Assembly: GCA_946999385.1 (NCBI GenBank)
Contig: CAMQCZ010000007.1
Location: 5,279 to 69,278, forward strand
Direction of reading: 5' to 3'
Source of the DNA: an uncultured Lachnoanaerobaculum sp.
GTDB taxonomy: Bacteria > Bacillota > Clostridia > Lachnospirales > Lachnospiraceae
DNA: 64,000 bases
Both the position numbers and the translations under genes were made by a program. Below are positions 34,183 through 42,113 of this stretch, piece by piece (the stretch's first letter is position 1; each line of letters opens with the position of its first letter). Under the pieces are notes generated by a model that searched no databases, was not told the origin of the DNA, and saw nothing but the letters and a program-made list of their open reading frames with translations.

Positions 34183-35121
34183 TTAATCAAAAAATTTAAA
34201 ATTTTCTATAAGTCTTTTAGCCTCTATGACCATTTCATCAATAATTTCTTTACAACTTTGTTTTTTCTTAATAAGCCCTGCTATCTGACCTGCCATAACT
34301 GTGCCATTTACTACATCACCCTCTATAACTGCCTTCCTTAATGTTCCAAGAGTTAAATATTCAAGCTCTTCAAAGCTTTTACCCTCCTGTTCGAGCTTTT
34401 TATATTCTCTTGTCATAGCATTTCTTATACTTCTTACAGGATGCCCATGACTTCTTCCTGTTACAGCACTATCTATATCCTTGGATGATATAAGCTTATT
34501 TTTATATTCATCATGACAAATAGATTCATCGCTGACAACAAATCTTGTTCCCATTTGAACTCCACAAGCACCAAGCATAAAAGCGGCAAGCATTCCTCTT
34601 GCATCTGCAATGCCACCGGCAGCTATAACCGGTATATTAACTGCATCACAAACCTGAGGAATCAAAGCCATAGTAGTTATTTCTCCTATATGTCCGCCTG
34701 ATTCCGTTCCCTCGGCAACCAAAGCATCCACTCCTACTCTTTCCATACGGCGTGCAAGTGCTACACTTGCTATTACCGGAATGACCTTTATTCCTGCATC
34801 CTTCCACATCTTTATATATTTTTCAGGAGAGCCTGCACCGGTTGTTACAACCTTTACACCCTCGTCTACGACCAACTGTGCTATTTCATGAGCATATGGA
34901 GATAAAAGCATAATATTAACTCCGAACGGTTTATCCGTTAATGCCTTACACTTTTTTATTTCATTTGCAATTACTTCTCCCGGAGCATTTGCAGCACCTA
35001 TAATACCCAAGCCTCCGGCATTACTAACAGCCGCCGCAAGTCTTGCTTCTGCCACCCAAGCCATTCCGCCTTGAATAATCGGATATTCTATTCCTAAAAT
35101 CTCTGTTATTCTAGTTTTCAT
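34183..35121 (-). CDS. fabK: enoyl-[ACP] reductase II (FMN-dependent)
   Basis: 312 residues. The FMN enzyme replaces FabI in many Firmicutes and is naturally insensitive to triclosan. Motifs are YPIIQGGMAWVAEARLAAAV, LVAEGTESGGHIGE with the catalytic His, and PVIAAGGIADARGM with the FMN phosphate site. It lies in its usual place between acpP and fabD. No fabI is seen in this window. Confidence 0.95.
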   Translation of the reverse strand: MKTRITEILGIEYPIIQGGMAWVAEARLAAAVSNAGGLGIIGAANAPGEVIANEIKKCKALTDKPFGVNIMLLSPYAHEIAQLVVDEGVKVVTTGAGSPEKYIKMWKDAGIKVIPVIASVALARRMERVGVDALVAEGTESGGHIGEITTMALIPQVCDAVNIPVIAAGGIADARGMLAAFMLGACGVQMGTRFVVSDESICHDEYKNKLISSKDIDSAVTGRSHGHPVRSIRNAMTREYKKLEQEGKSFEELEYLTLGTLRKAVIEGDVVNGTVMAGQIAGLIKKKQSCKEIIDEMVIEAKRLIENFKFFD

Positions 35122-35142
35122 TTATTTTTATCCACCTGTATA

Positions 35143-35376
35143 TTAAATTTCAACGCCTTTATTTTTTAAATATTTCACAACTCCACCAACAGTTGTTATA
35201 AGCTCCAAATCCTCTGTAGGTATTTCTATGTCATATTCATCCTCAAATGCCATTACCATATTAAATAAATCTAATGAATCGGCACCCAAATCCTCTTTAA
35301 ATTTTGAATTTTCATTAATATCTTCAACATTAACATTTAATTGTTCCGCTATAATTTCTTTAATTTTTTCGTTCAT
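35143..35376 (-). CDS. acpP: acyl carrier protein
   Basis: 77 residues. The phosphopantetheine Ser is S34 in LGADSLDLFN (most have DSLDxVE). The protein is acidic and three-helical as expected. It lies 9-10 bases after fabH and before fabK. Confidence 0.95.
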   Translation of the reverse strand: MNEKIKEIIAEQLNVNVEDINENSKFKEDLGADSLDLFNMVMAFEDEYDIEIPTEDLELITTVGGVVKYLKNKGVEI

Positions 35377-35385
35377 TTTTTTCTC

Positions 35386-36333
35386 CTAAATTTTAATTAA
35401 CATAACTGCCCAAGTAAGTCCGGCACCAAAACCGGATAAAACAATCAAGTCATCTTTTTTTAATTTTTTATTTTGTATAAGCTCATCCAAAAGTAAAATA
35501 ATACTTCCAGCTGAGGTATTACCATATTCTGAAAGATTTGTAGGAAATTTTTCTATATTTTCATTCAATTTTTTTGCAACAGCCTCTATTATTCTTATAT
35601 TAGCCTGATGCAAAATATACATTTTTATGTCTTCCTTCGATATATTAGCCTTTTCCAATATATTTTCTATGGCAAGCGGCACTGTACGTACTGCAAATTT
35701 AAAAACCTCCTGACCATTCATTTTTATAAAAGGATAATCTCCCTTTGTAGCACAGGTAAGAGCGGATTTTTTACTACCATCACTAAAGATATCTGAAGCT
35801 ATAATTCCTCTCTTTTCATTTGAAAATTCTTTTCCTAATATACAGGCACCGGCGGCATCTCCAAATAATACACAGGTTTCTCTATTTTCCCAATCTACTA
35901 TCTTAGATAATGCATCTGCTCCTATAATAAGGGCATTTGCATATTTACCGAATCCAAGCATATCCTTGGCAATCTCTAAAGCATATAAAAATCCCGAACA
36001 AGCCGCACTGATATCAAAGGCTACAGCCTTATCAGCTTTAATTTCAGCCTGAACACTACAGGCAATACTAGGAAAATTATTATCGGGTGTAGAAGTAGCT
36101 ACTATTATCAAATCTATATCCCCTGCCTCTATATCCGATTTATCCAAAGCTCTCTTTGCAGCTTGTATACACAAATCACTAAGATTTTCATCTTTTTCCA
36201 ATATATATCTTTTTTTAATACCCGTTCTTGAAAATATCCACTCATCTGATGTGTCTACCATACCCTCAAGGTCTACATTAGTTAAGCATTTTTTTGGCAC
36301 TGCACTTGCACATTCTTTTAATAATATATTCAT
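35386..36333 (-). CDS. fabH: 3-oxoacyl-[ACP] synthase III
   Basis: Starts each fatty acid by condensing acetyl-CoA with malonyl-ACP. About 315 residues. The catalytic Cys is in ISAACSGFLYAL (about residue 112), His in LHQANIRIIE and Asn in EYGNTSAGS. I chose the ATG at 36333 behind TTTGGAGGATAT. The longer version from a TTG at 36363 would run back across the operator. First gene of the fatty-acid operon. Confidence 0.96.
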   Translation of the reverse strand: MNILLKECASAVPKKCLTNVDLEGMVDTSDEWIFSRTGIKKRYILEKDENLSDLCIQAAKRALDKSDIEAGDIDLIIVATSTPDNNFPSIACSVQAEIKADKAVAFDISAACSGFLYALEIAKDMLGFGKYANALIIGADALSKIVDWENRETCVLFGDAAGACILGKEFSNEKRGIIASDIFSDGSKKSALTCATKGDYPFIKMNGQEVFKFAVRTVPLAIENILEKANISKEDIKMYILHQANIRIIEAVAKKLNENIEKFPTNLSEYGNTSAGSIILLLDELIQNKKLKKDDLIVLSGFGAGLTWAVMLIKI

Positions 36334-36349
36334 ATATCCTCCAAAAAAT

Positions 36350-36395
36350 ACTTTGATACTCAAACTATTTTAATATCAAAGCTTTAGCTTGTCAA
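36350..36395 (-). promoter_or_regulatory. FAS operon promoter with two FabT-like boxes
   Basis: Minus-strand TTGACA (36390-36395), 17-base spacer, TAAAAT (36367-36372). The box TTTGATATTAAAA (36368-36380) covers the -10 element and TTTGAGTATCAAA (36352-36364) covers the start of transcription. The second is a perfect TTTGAnnnTCAAA palindrome, the core of the streptococcal FabT site; the first has one mismatch. A MarR-type repressor is therefore expected, but no such gene lies in this window. Confidence 0.7.
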
Positions 36396-36435
36396 CACCT
36401 TTATCACTTTAAAGTATTTTAAAATAATTTCATAA

Positions 36436-36467
36436 AAAATTAGAAGATATAAGCTTATATCTTCTAA
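36436..36467 (-). terminator. terminator after the LacI-family gene
   Basis: Bases 36440-36467 are a perfect 28-bp palindrome, followed on the minus strand by six T (36434-36439). It separates the regulator from the FAS promoter. Confidence 0.75.
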
Positions 36468-36486
36468 TAACTATATAATAATATTC

Positions 36487-37461
36487 CTATCTGGTACTTT
36501 GCCTTAGCATTACCTCACAATTAATTTTTATTTCCATAGTTGTCATACTTCTACCCTTCATCATACTCACCAGCATCTTGGCAGACTCCATACCGGCAGT
36601 TTTATATGGAACATGTATAGTAGTAAGTGATGGATTTATAAGCTGTCCTATTTTTGTATCACCGACACCTGCTATTTGTACATCCTCAGGTATTCTAAGA
36701 CCTAAGGCTTTTATATATTCCATAACGCCTATTGCAAAATTGTCATTAGCACATATAAATGTATCTATATTATTTTTATCAAAAATTTCTTTACATAATT
36801 TTTTAGCTGAATCCATAGAAAGATCTGAGATTTTAGATATTATATTCAGATTTTGATTATTTTCCAAGCTTGCAGCTACAAATCCCTCATAACGATTTTT
36901 TCCTATAGCCTTATATTTTTTATTAGCCCCTATATAAGCTACATTTTCAGCTTTTTTTAAAAGCAGCTGCGATAAATCCTTCATAGCCTCATAATCATCA
37001 AAATATACACAAGCACAGGATTTTACCTGCTGTGCCAATATTACTACCGGAATCTTGCATTCCTTGATAAGCTTTTTATGCTCGGCGGTAATTACAGTTC
37101 CTATCAGGATTATACCGTCCACATTATAATTTACCAATGTCTTTAAATAAACCAATTCTTCATTTTCATTTACAGATGTATTGGTCAATAAAATTTTTTG
37201 ACCGGTCTTAGCAATTTCTTCACTAATCCCTTCAACCATTCTTGATATACTTTCCGAGCTGATTTTAGGCACTATAACGCCTATTATACCGGTTTTCTTG
37301 GTTCTAAGTGTCCTCGCCCATGAATTAGGCTCAAAATGTGTTTTTTCTATTATTTTTGAAATGAGCAATCTTTTTTCGCTACTGACATAACCTCCATTTA
37401 AATATCTGGATATTGTAGCCTTTGATACCCCTGCCATAGTTGCTATATCATTTATTGTCAT
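36487..37461 (-). CDS. LacI-family transcriptional regulator
   Basis: 324 residues. The N-terminal helix-turn-helix is INDIATMAGVSKATISRYLNGG with a hinge helix (ARTLRTKKTG); the rest is a periplasmic-binding-like sensor domain (IGVIVPKISSESISRMVEGI, ICANDNFAIGVMEYIKALG). The YLNGGYVS recognition region is closer to sucrose/trehalose-type repressors than to CcpA. No sugar gene is adjacent. It might control glycogen genes or the hexuronate operon, but this is only proximity. Ribosome site GGGGAGAAAAA is far from ideal. Confidence 0.88.
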   Translation of the reverse strand: MTINDIATMAGVSKATISRYLNGGYVSSEKRLLISKIIEKTHFEPNSWARTLRTKKTGIIGVIVPKISSESISRMVEGISEEIAKTGQKILLTNTSVNENEELVYLKTLVNYNVDGIILIGTVITAEHKKLIKECKIPVVILAQQVKSCACVYFDDYEAMKDLSQLLLKKAENVAYIGANKKYKAIGKNRYEGFVAASLENNQNLNIISKISDLSMDSAKKLCKEIFDKNNIDTFICANDNFAIGVMEYIKALGLRIPEDVQIAGVGDTKIGQLINPSLTTIHVPYKTAGMESAKMLVSMMKGRSMTTMEIKINCEVMLRQSTR

Positions 37462-37528
37462 TTTCTTTTTCTCCCCATACTAAAGTTTTTTACATACTCA
37501 TAAATAAATTTAAAAAAAATGCGACACA

Positions 37529-37565
37529 AGCTAGACTTACAAAATACATTGTAAATCTAGCTTAT
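37529..37565 (-). terminator. hairpin after spoVG
   Basis: AAGCTAGACTTACAA (37529-37543) pairs with TTGTAAATCTAGCTT (37550-37564) with one mismatch. On the minus strand an eight-base T run comes about nine bases later, so it is a probable terminator of glgC-glgD-spoVG. Confidence 0.6.
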
Positions 37566-37588
37566 ATTATAATTTTATATTTTAGCAA

Positions 37589-37846
37589 CTATAAGGTAAT
37601 CTCCCTATATTTATCAATAATTACATCCTGAATCATATCTCTTGTATGTGTACTTATAGGATGTGCTACATCCCTATATTCACCGTCAGAAGACATTCTG
37701 CTTGGCATAGCTATAAATAATCCCTTTTCTCCCTCTATAAGCTTTATATCATGAACTACAAACTCATTGTCAATATTTATTGAAGCTATAGCCCTCATCC
37801 TACCTTCTCTTGAAACACATCTTATTCTTACATCAACTATTTTCAT
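37589..37846 (-). CDS. spoVG: SpoVG RNA/DNA-binding regulator
   Basis: 85 residues, normal SpoVG core length (MKIVDVRIRCVSREGRMRAIASI, FVVHDIKLIEGEKGLFIAMPSR and DVAHPI). The protein is a site-specific nucleic-acid binding regulator found in spore-formers and non-spore-formers, so it does not prove sporulation. It follows glgD by 16 bases; linkage to glycogen genes is unusual since in Bacillus it lies by purR and glmU (also a sugar nucleotidyltransferase). Confidence 0.94.
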   Translation of the reverse strand: MKIVDVRIRCVSREGRMRAIASINIDNEFVVHDIKLIEGEKGLFIAMPSRMSSDGEYRDVAHPISTHTRDMIQDVIIDKYREITL

Positions 37847-37861
37847 ACTGTTTACCCCTTT

Positions 37862-38983
37862 TTATAAAACATATCTTTCATTTTTTTCTATTACAATCTT
37901 TATCTTATCAGGTTCTCCTATATGAGTTGTATTAGCTCTTATTGTATCCCTGCTTTCAACGATACAATTTTCTATTACCGTATTATCACCTATATAAACA
38001 TCATTAAGTATTATAGAATTTTTTATAATGGTATTATTTCCTATATATACTTTTTTAAATATAAGTGAATTTTCAACTTTTCCATTAATTATACATCCGC
38101 TTGAAATCAAACTGTTTTTTATTTCCGCACCGACATTATATTTTGCAGGAGGTAAATCATCCACCTTTGAATATATATATGGATATTCATAGAAGAAATA
38201 ATCTCTAACATCTTTTTTTAAAAAATCCATATTTGTTTTATAATAGGATTCAACAGAAGCTATATTATTCCAATATCCATCCAGCTTATAGGCATATATT
38301 CTTTTTATATTTTTATATCTTATCACAACATCTCTTACAAAATCATATCTATCCTCATCTATACATTTTTCTATAAGCTCTATCAGTTGCCTTCTTCTCA
38401 AAATATAGATTCCACAAGATATCTTATTGGCATCTGAAATTATAGGCTTTTCTTCAAATTCTATAACTCTTCCGTCATCATCCATTGTAATAAGTCCGAA
38501 TCTGCTAAGATCGTCATCCTGATTAACCCGTCTACAAACTACAGTTATATCAGCCTTTTTATTTATATGATATTCCAAAACCTTATTATAATCTAATTTA
38601 TATACTCCATCACCTGCCACTATGATAACATAGGGCTCGTGGGATTTTTTTAAAAAATTCAAATTTTGATATAGAGCATCTGCCGTTCCTCTGTACCAAT
38701 CTGAATTGCTCGCAGTTATAGTTGGTGTAAATACAAAAAGTCCTCCCTGCTTTCTACCGAAGTCCCACCATTTTGATGAGCTTAAATGCTCATTTAATGA
38801 TCTTGAATTATATTGTGTAAAGACTGCAACCTTTTGTATGTGTGAATTACTCATATTACTAAGAGCAAAATCTATGCTCCTAAAGCTTCCTGCTATAGGC
38901 ATAGCTGAAATAGCTCTTTTATTTGATAACTCCTTCATCCTTTTTGAATTACCACCTGCTAGAATAATACCTACCGCTCTCAT
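37862..38983 (-). CDS. glgD: glucose-1-phosphate adenylyltransferase, GlgD subunit
   Basis: 373-residue regulatory partner of GlgC. It has the nucleotidyltransferase fold (VGIILAGGNSKRMKELSNKRA) with GTADALYQNL and a C-terminal left-handed beta helix (hexapeptides such as NSLIFKKVYIGNNTIIKNSI). The substrate loop differs from GlgC (no SRLGVLT). Its start overlaps the end of glgC by four bases (ATGA), so the two are made together. Confidence 0.92.
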   Translation of the reverse strand: MRAVGIILAGGNSKRMKELSNKRAISAMPIAGSFRSIDFALSNMSNSHIQKVAVFTQYNSRSLNEHLSSSKWWDFGRKQGGLFVFTPTITASNSDWYRGTADALYQNLNFLKKSHEPYVIIVAGDGVYKLDYNKVLEYHINKKADITVVCRRVNQDDDLSRFGLITMDDDGRVIEFEEKPIISDANKISCGIYILRRRQLIELIEKCIDEDRYDFVRDVVIRYKNIKRIYAYKLDGYWNNIASVESYYKTNMDFLKKDVRDYFFYEYPYIYSKVDDLPPAKYNVGAEIKNSLISSGCIINGKVENSLIFKKVYIGNNTIIKNSIILNDVYIGDNTVIENCIVESRDTIRANTTHIGEPDKIKIVIEKNERYVL

Positions 38984-40257
38984 CTTCTGCCACCTGCCTT
39001 TATAATATATGAACCGCTTTCAAGCCTATTATTATCATAATTATCTACAAAGGTTTCTCCCATAACAGCTACATTTTTACCTATACTTACATTATCCGGT
39101 ATAATAGTTCCTTCTCCTATCACTGTTATTTCACAATTATAAACCTTTGTATCATATAAGCTATCTCTATATTCACCAACACCTATTTGAGTATTTTTCC
39201 CAATACTACTATATTCTGCAATAATTGTCTTTTCTATGTAGGTATTTTCTCCAATAATACTTCCCTTCATAATAATGGAATCCTTTATAATTGCACCCTT
39301 TTCTATGGTAACACCGGCACCTATTACAGAATTAATAACAGTTCCATAAATATTTGTACCCTCGCCTACAATACTTTTTTCTACTTTTGATTCCTCTGAC
39401 AAATATTGTGGCGGAATAATATCAGCCTTTGTAAATATTCTCCAATATTCTTCATATAAATTAAATTCAGGTATTAAATCTATAAGTTGCATATTTGCTT
39501 CCCAATAGGTTGAAATAGTTCCTACATCCTTCCAATAGCCATTATATTCATAAGCAAATACTCTACTTCCTTCTTTAGCATAAATATATGGTATAATATG
39601 CTTTCCAAAATCAAGCCCCGGCTCTGATGATAATTGTATTAAAGCTTCCTTTAGAACCTTCCAGTTAAAAATATAAATACCCATTGATACAAGATTACTG
39701 CTTGGATTTTCAGGTTTTTCTTCAAACTCCAAAATCTTATTATTTTCATCAGTTACTACGACTCCAAATCTTGAGGCTTCTTCTATAGGAACCGACATAC
39801 AAGCTATAGTTACATCAGCCTTATTTGCCTTATGATAATCAAGCATGACCTCATAATCCATTTTGTATATATGATCTCCCGATAATATAAGCACATAATC
39901 AGGATTATAGGATTCCATATATTCAAAATTTTGATAAACTGCATTCGCAGTGCCCGTATACCAATCACTCCCCTTTGAATGTTCATATGGCGAAAGTATA
40001 CTCACACCTCCAACATTTCTATCCAAATCCCAAGGAATACCTATTCCTATGTGAGAATTAAGCCTAAGTGGTTGATACTGTGTTAAAACTCCTACTGTAT
40101 CAATCCCGGAATTGATACAGTTGCTCAAAGGAAAGTCTATAATTCTATATTTCCCTCCAAATGAAACGGCAGGCTTTGCAACCTTTTGTGTTAAAACACC
40201 AAGTCTGCTTCCTTGTCCTCCGGCTAATAGCATAGCAATCATTTCTTTTTTAATCAT
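38980..40257 (-). CDS. glgC: glucose-1-phosphate adenylyltransferase
   Basis: Makes ADP-glucose for glycogen synthesis; 425 residues. Landmarks: AMLLAGGQGSRLGVLTQKVAKPAV (start of the catalytic domain), GTANAVYQNF, SGDHIYKMDY with the metal Asp, EFEEKPENPSSN, and a beta helix at the end. A GAGGTG site supports the ATG at 40257. Together with glgD and glgB it shows that glycogen is made; glgA and glgP are outside the window. Confidence 0.96.
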   Translation of the reverse strand: MIKKEMIAMLLAGGQGSRLGVLTQKVAKPAVSFGGKYRIIDFPLSNCINSGIDTVGVLTQYQPLRLNSHIGIGIPWDLDRNVGGVSILSPYEHSKGSDWYTGTANAVYQNFEYMESYNPDYVLILSGDHIYKMDYEVMLDYHKANKADVTIACMSVPIEEASRFGVVVTDENNKILEFEEKPENPSSNLVSMGIYIFNWKVLKEALIQLSSEPGLDFGKHIIPYIYAKEGSRVFAYEYNGYWKDVGTISTYWEANMQLIDLIPEFNLYEEYWRIFTKADIIPPQYLSEESKVEKSIVGEGTNIYGTVINSVIGAGVTIEKGAIIKDSIIMKGSIIGENTYIEKTIIAEYSSIGKNTQIGVGEYRDSLYDTKVYNCEITVIGEGTIIPDNVSIGKNVAVMGETFVDNYDNNRLESGSYIIKAGGRR

Positions 40258-40318
40258 ACTATCACCTCGCAGTAATAAAATAGCTAAATGTCAACGTCGT
40301 TATATTAATATATTTTTA

Positions 40319-40347
40319 ATTATAGCATATTTTTTGGTGAAAGTGAA
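40319..40347 (-). promoter_or_regulatory. promoter of glgC-glgD-spoVG
   Basis: Minus-strand TTCACT (40342-40347), 17-base spacer ending in TGC, TATAAT (40319-40324): a consensus -10 with TG extension. The leader is about 55 bases. Confidence 0.7.
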
Positions 40348-40454
40348 CATTTTTTTGGCTTTTTATTATTTTTTGTTGTCTATTTTGAGAATATGTTTTT
40401 GATATAAAACAAAAAGTAACTTAATGCTTATAAATTTACTATAAAAAACTAAAA

Positions 40455-40511
40455 CTAAAAAAGAGCTATAAAAATAATAGATAAATTGTATCTATTATTT
40501 TTATAGCTCTT
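40455..40511 (-). terminator. strong terminator after mgsA
   Basis: Bases 40461-40483 are the exact complement of 40489-40511 (23-bp stem, five-base loop). On the minus strand the stem is followed by TTTTTTAG. Confidence 0.9.
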
Positions 40512-40548
40512 ATATGCATCCTTTGATATTTAATTATCAAATAATATC

Positions 40549-41013
40549 CTACAAGCTGTCAGCTCTATTCTTAATATTTTCTACAAAATTTATAACATCA
40601 TGATCATATTCCTTATCCATAAGACTTGAATTGATTAAAAAATCAGCACTTGCCTTATTATTGGCTATAGGAATATCATAGACCTGTGCTATTCTAAGAA
40701 GAGCCTTTACATCAGGATCATGAGGCTGTGCAGTTAAAGGATCGGAGAAAAAAATAACAAAATCTATTTTACCTTCTACAATTTTTGCTCCAATTTGCTG
40801 ATCTCCACCAAGAGGCCCTGAATTATAGCCTTTAACAGGTAAGCCTGTTCTATCTGTAATCATTCTGGCTGTTGTCCCTGTACCTGAAAGAAAATGCCTG
40901 CTAAGTATATCCTTGTTGACTTTGCACCATTGTATAATATCTTCTTTTTTTCCATCATGTGCAATTAATGCAATTTTCTTTTGCTTTCCAATTTTTAAAG
41001 TTATCTTATCCAT
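40549..41013 (-). CDS. mgsA: methylglyoxal synthase
   Basis: Converts dihydroxyacetone phosphate to methylglyoxal and phosphate, a bypass that relieves sugar-phosphate overload. 154 residues; IALIAHDGKKEDII, GTTARMI, SGPLGGDQQIGA and FFSDPLTAQPHDPDVKALLR are all family motifs and include the catalytic Asp. It lies 9 bases after the response-regulator gene, so it is probably part of that operon. Confidence 0.95.
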   Translation of the reverse strand: MDKITLKIGKQKKIALIAHDGKKEDIIQWCKVNKDILSRHFLSGTGTTARMITDRTGLPVKGYNSGPLGGDQQIGAKIVEGKIDFVIFFSDPLTAQPHDPDVKALLRIAQVYDIPIANNKASADFLINSSLMDKEYDHDVINFVENIKNRADSL

Positions 41014-41021
41014 AATCCTCC

Positions 41022-42113
41022 TTATAATTTTAAAATCTCTTCACTCGGTGGATAACCGAATTTTGATTTAAATTTTTTGCTAAAATAAAATGTATCAATA
41101 TAACCACAGCTTTTTGCAATTTCAGATATTTTAGTATTACTATTTTTTAATAATCTCCTGGCCCTTTCCAATCTATAATTATTCAAGGCTTGAATTATAG
41201 TATAGCCATGATTTTTTTTAAATATTGAATTTAAATAGGAAGAGTTTTTATTTAAATTTTCTGCCATTTTTGAAACACAATAATCACTTTCATTAAAATG
41301 CTTTTCTATATCCTCAAAAATTGCCTTACAAAGATTTTGCTCATTTGTAGAACTTGTATTTAAGCTCATACAATCTATGGATAGATTTATCAAGATATTA
41401 TTTAATTCATCAATATTTTGAAATTTTTTTGATAAAATAAGGTCGTCAATATAATATGATAAAGTATTATTCTTTAATATATTATATTTAATATCCAGAC
41501 TTGCAACTATCTCACGAATAAATTTATATAAGCTTATATAATTATAATTTTCTATAATATCCTCAGTGTTATTAATAATATATTCCTTTATACCTTGTTT
41601 ATCTGAATTATTAAAATATTTTGTACTTACCGCTCTAACCTCTGACATATCTCTGGCTTTTTCATTATAGTCTTTATCCTTAAAAAATACCAAAAGACTT
41701 TCCTTTACATCACATTTATAAATATTATTTTTCAAATTATATATATGCAAAATACACTTATCTATAGCCCTTAAAAGCTCATCCTCTGCTAATGGCTTTG
41801 TTAAATAATCAAAAACTCCATATCTCATAGCTTCTATAGCATAATCAAAATCATTATATCCTGAAATTATTATCGTCTTTGTATTTATCTTATTGTCATA
41901 AATATATTTGGCAACCTCCAGTCCTCCTACATTAATCATTCTTATATCCATAATTAATATATCAATATCATTTGATAATAAAATTTTAATAATATCTTCT
42001 CCATCCTCACAAAGAGCCATAATTTCAATATTTGTTCTATTATCATTGATAACCTTAGCCAATCTTGCACGTATAAAATATTCATCATCAGCAATAACAG
42101 CTTTAATTTTCAT
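41022..42113 (-). CDS. YesN-type response regulator (REC + AraC HTH)
   Basis: About 363 residues. The receiver domain starts at the ATG at 42113 (MKIKAVIADDEYFIR) with the phospho-acceptor Asp in LIMDIRMINVGG (about residue 55) and the TKPL lysine. The C-terminal 100 residues are a double helix-turn-helix AraC domain (KMAENLNKNSSYLNSIFKKNHG, CGYIDTFYFSKKFKSKFGYPP). An AAAGGAGC site precedes that ATG. A start at 42170 would add 19 residues. It overlaps the kinase gene by 11 bases. Such pairs often control sugar uptake genes. Confidence 0.93.
   Translation of the reverse strand: MKIKAVIADDEYFIRARLAKVINDNRTNIEIMALCEDGEDIIKILLSNDIDILIMDIRMINVGGLEVAKYIYDNKINTKTIIISGYNDFDYAIEAMRYGVFDYLTKPLAEDELLRAIDKCILHIYNLKNNIYKCDVKESLLVFFKDKDYNEKARDMSEVRAVSTKYFNNSDKQGIKEYIINNTEDIIENYNYISLYKFIREIVASLDIKYNILKNNTLSYYIDDLILSKKFQNIDELNNILINLSIDCMSLNTSSTNEQNLCKAIFEDIEKHFNESDYCVSKMAENLNKNSSYLNSIFKKNHGYTIIQALNNYRLERARRLLKNSNTKISEIAKSCGYIDTFYFSKKFKSKFGYPPSEEILKL

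Noticed and set aside
36440..36467. 28-bp perfect palindrome as an operator for the LacI protein
   Set aside because: It lies after the gene and is followed by six T, so terminator is simpler. An operator role is not excluded.
36487..37461. LacI-family gene as CcpA
   Set aside because: The recognition helix region (SKATISRYLNGG) differs from CcpA (SMATVSRVVNG), so it is more likely a local sugar regulator.
40461..40511. Very long perfect hairpin as a special RNA
   Set aside because: Position after mgsA and the T run make it a terminator.
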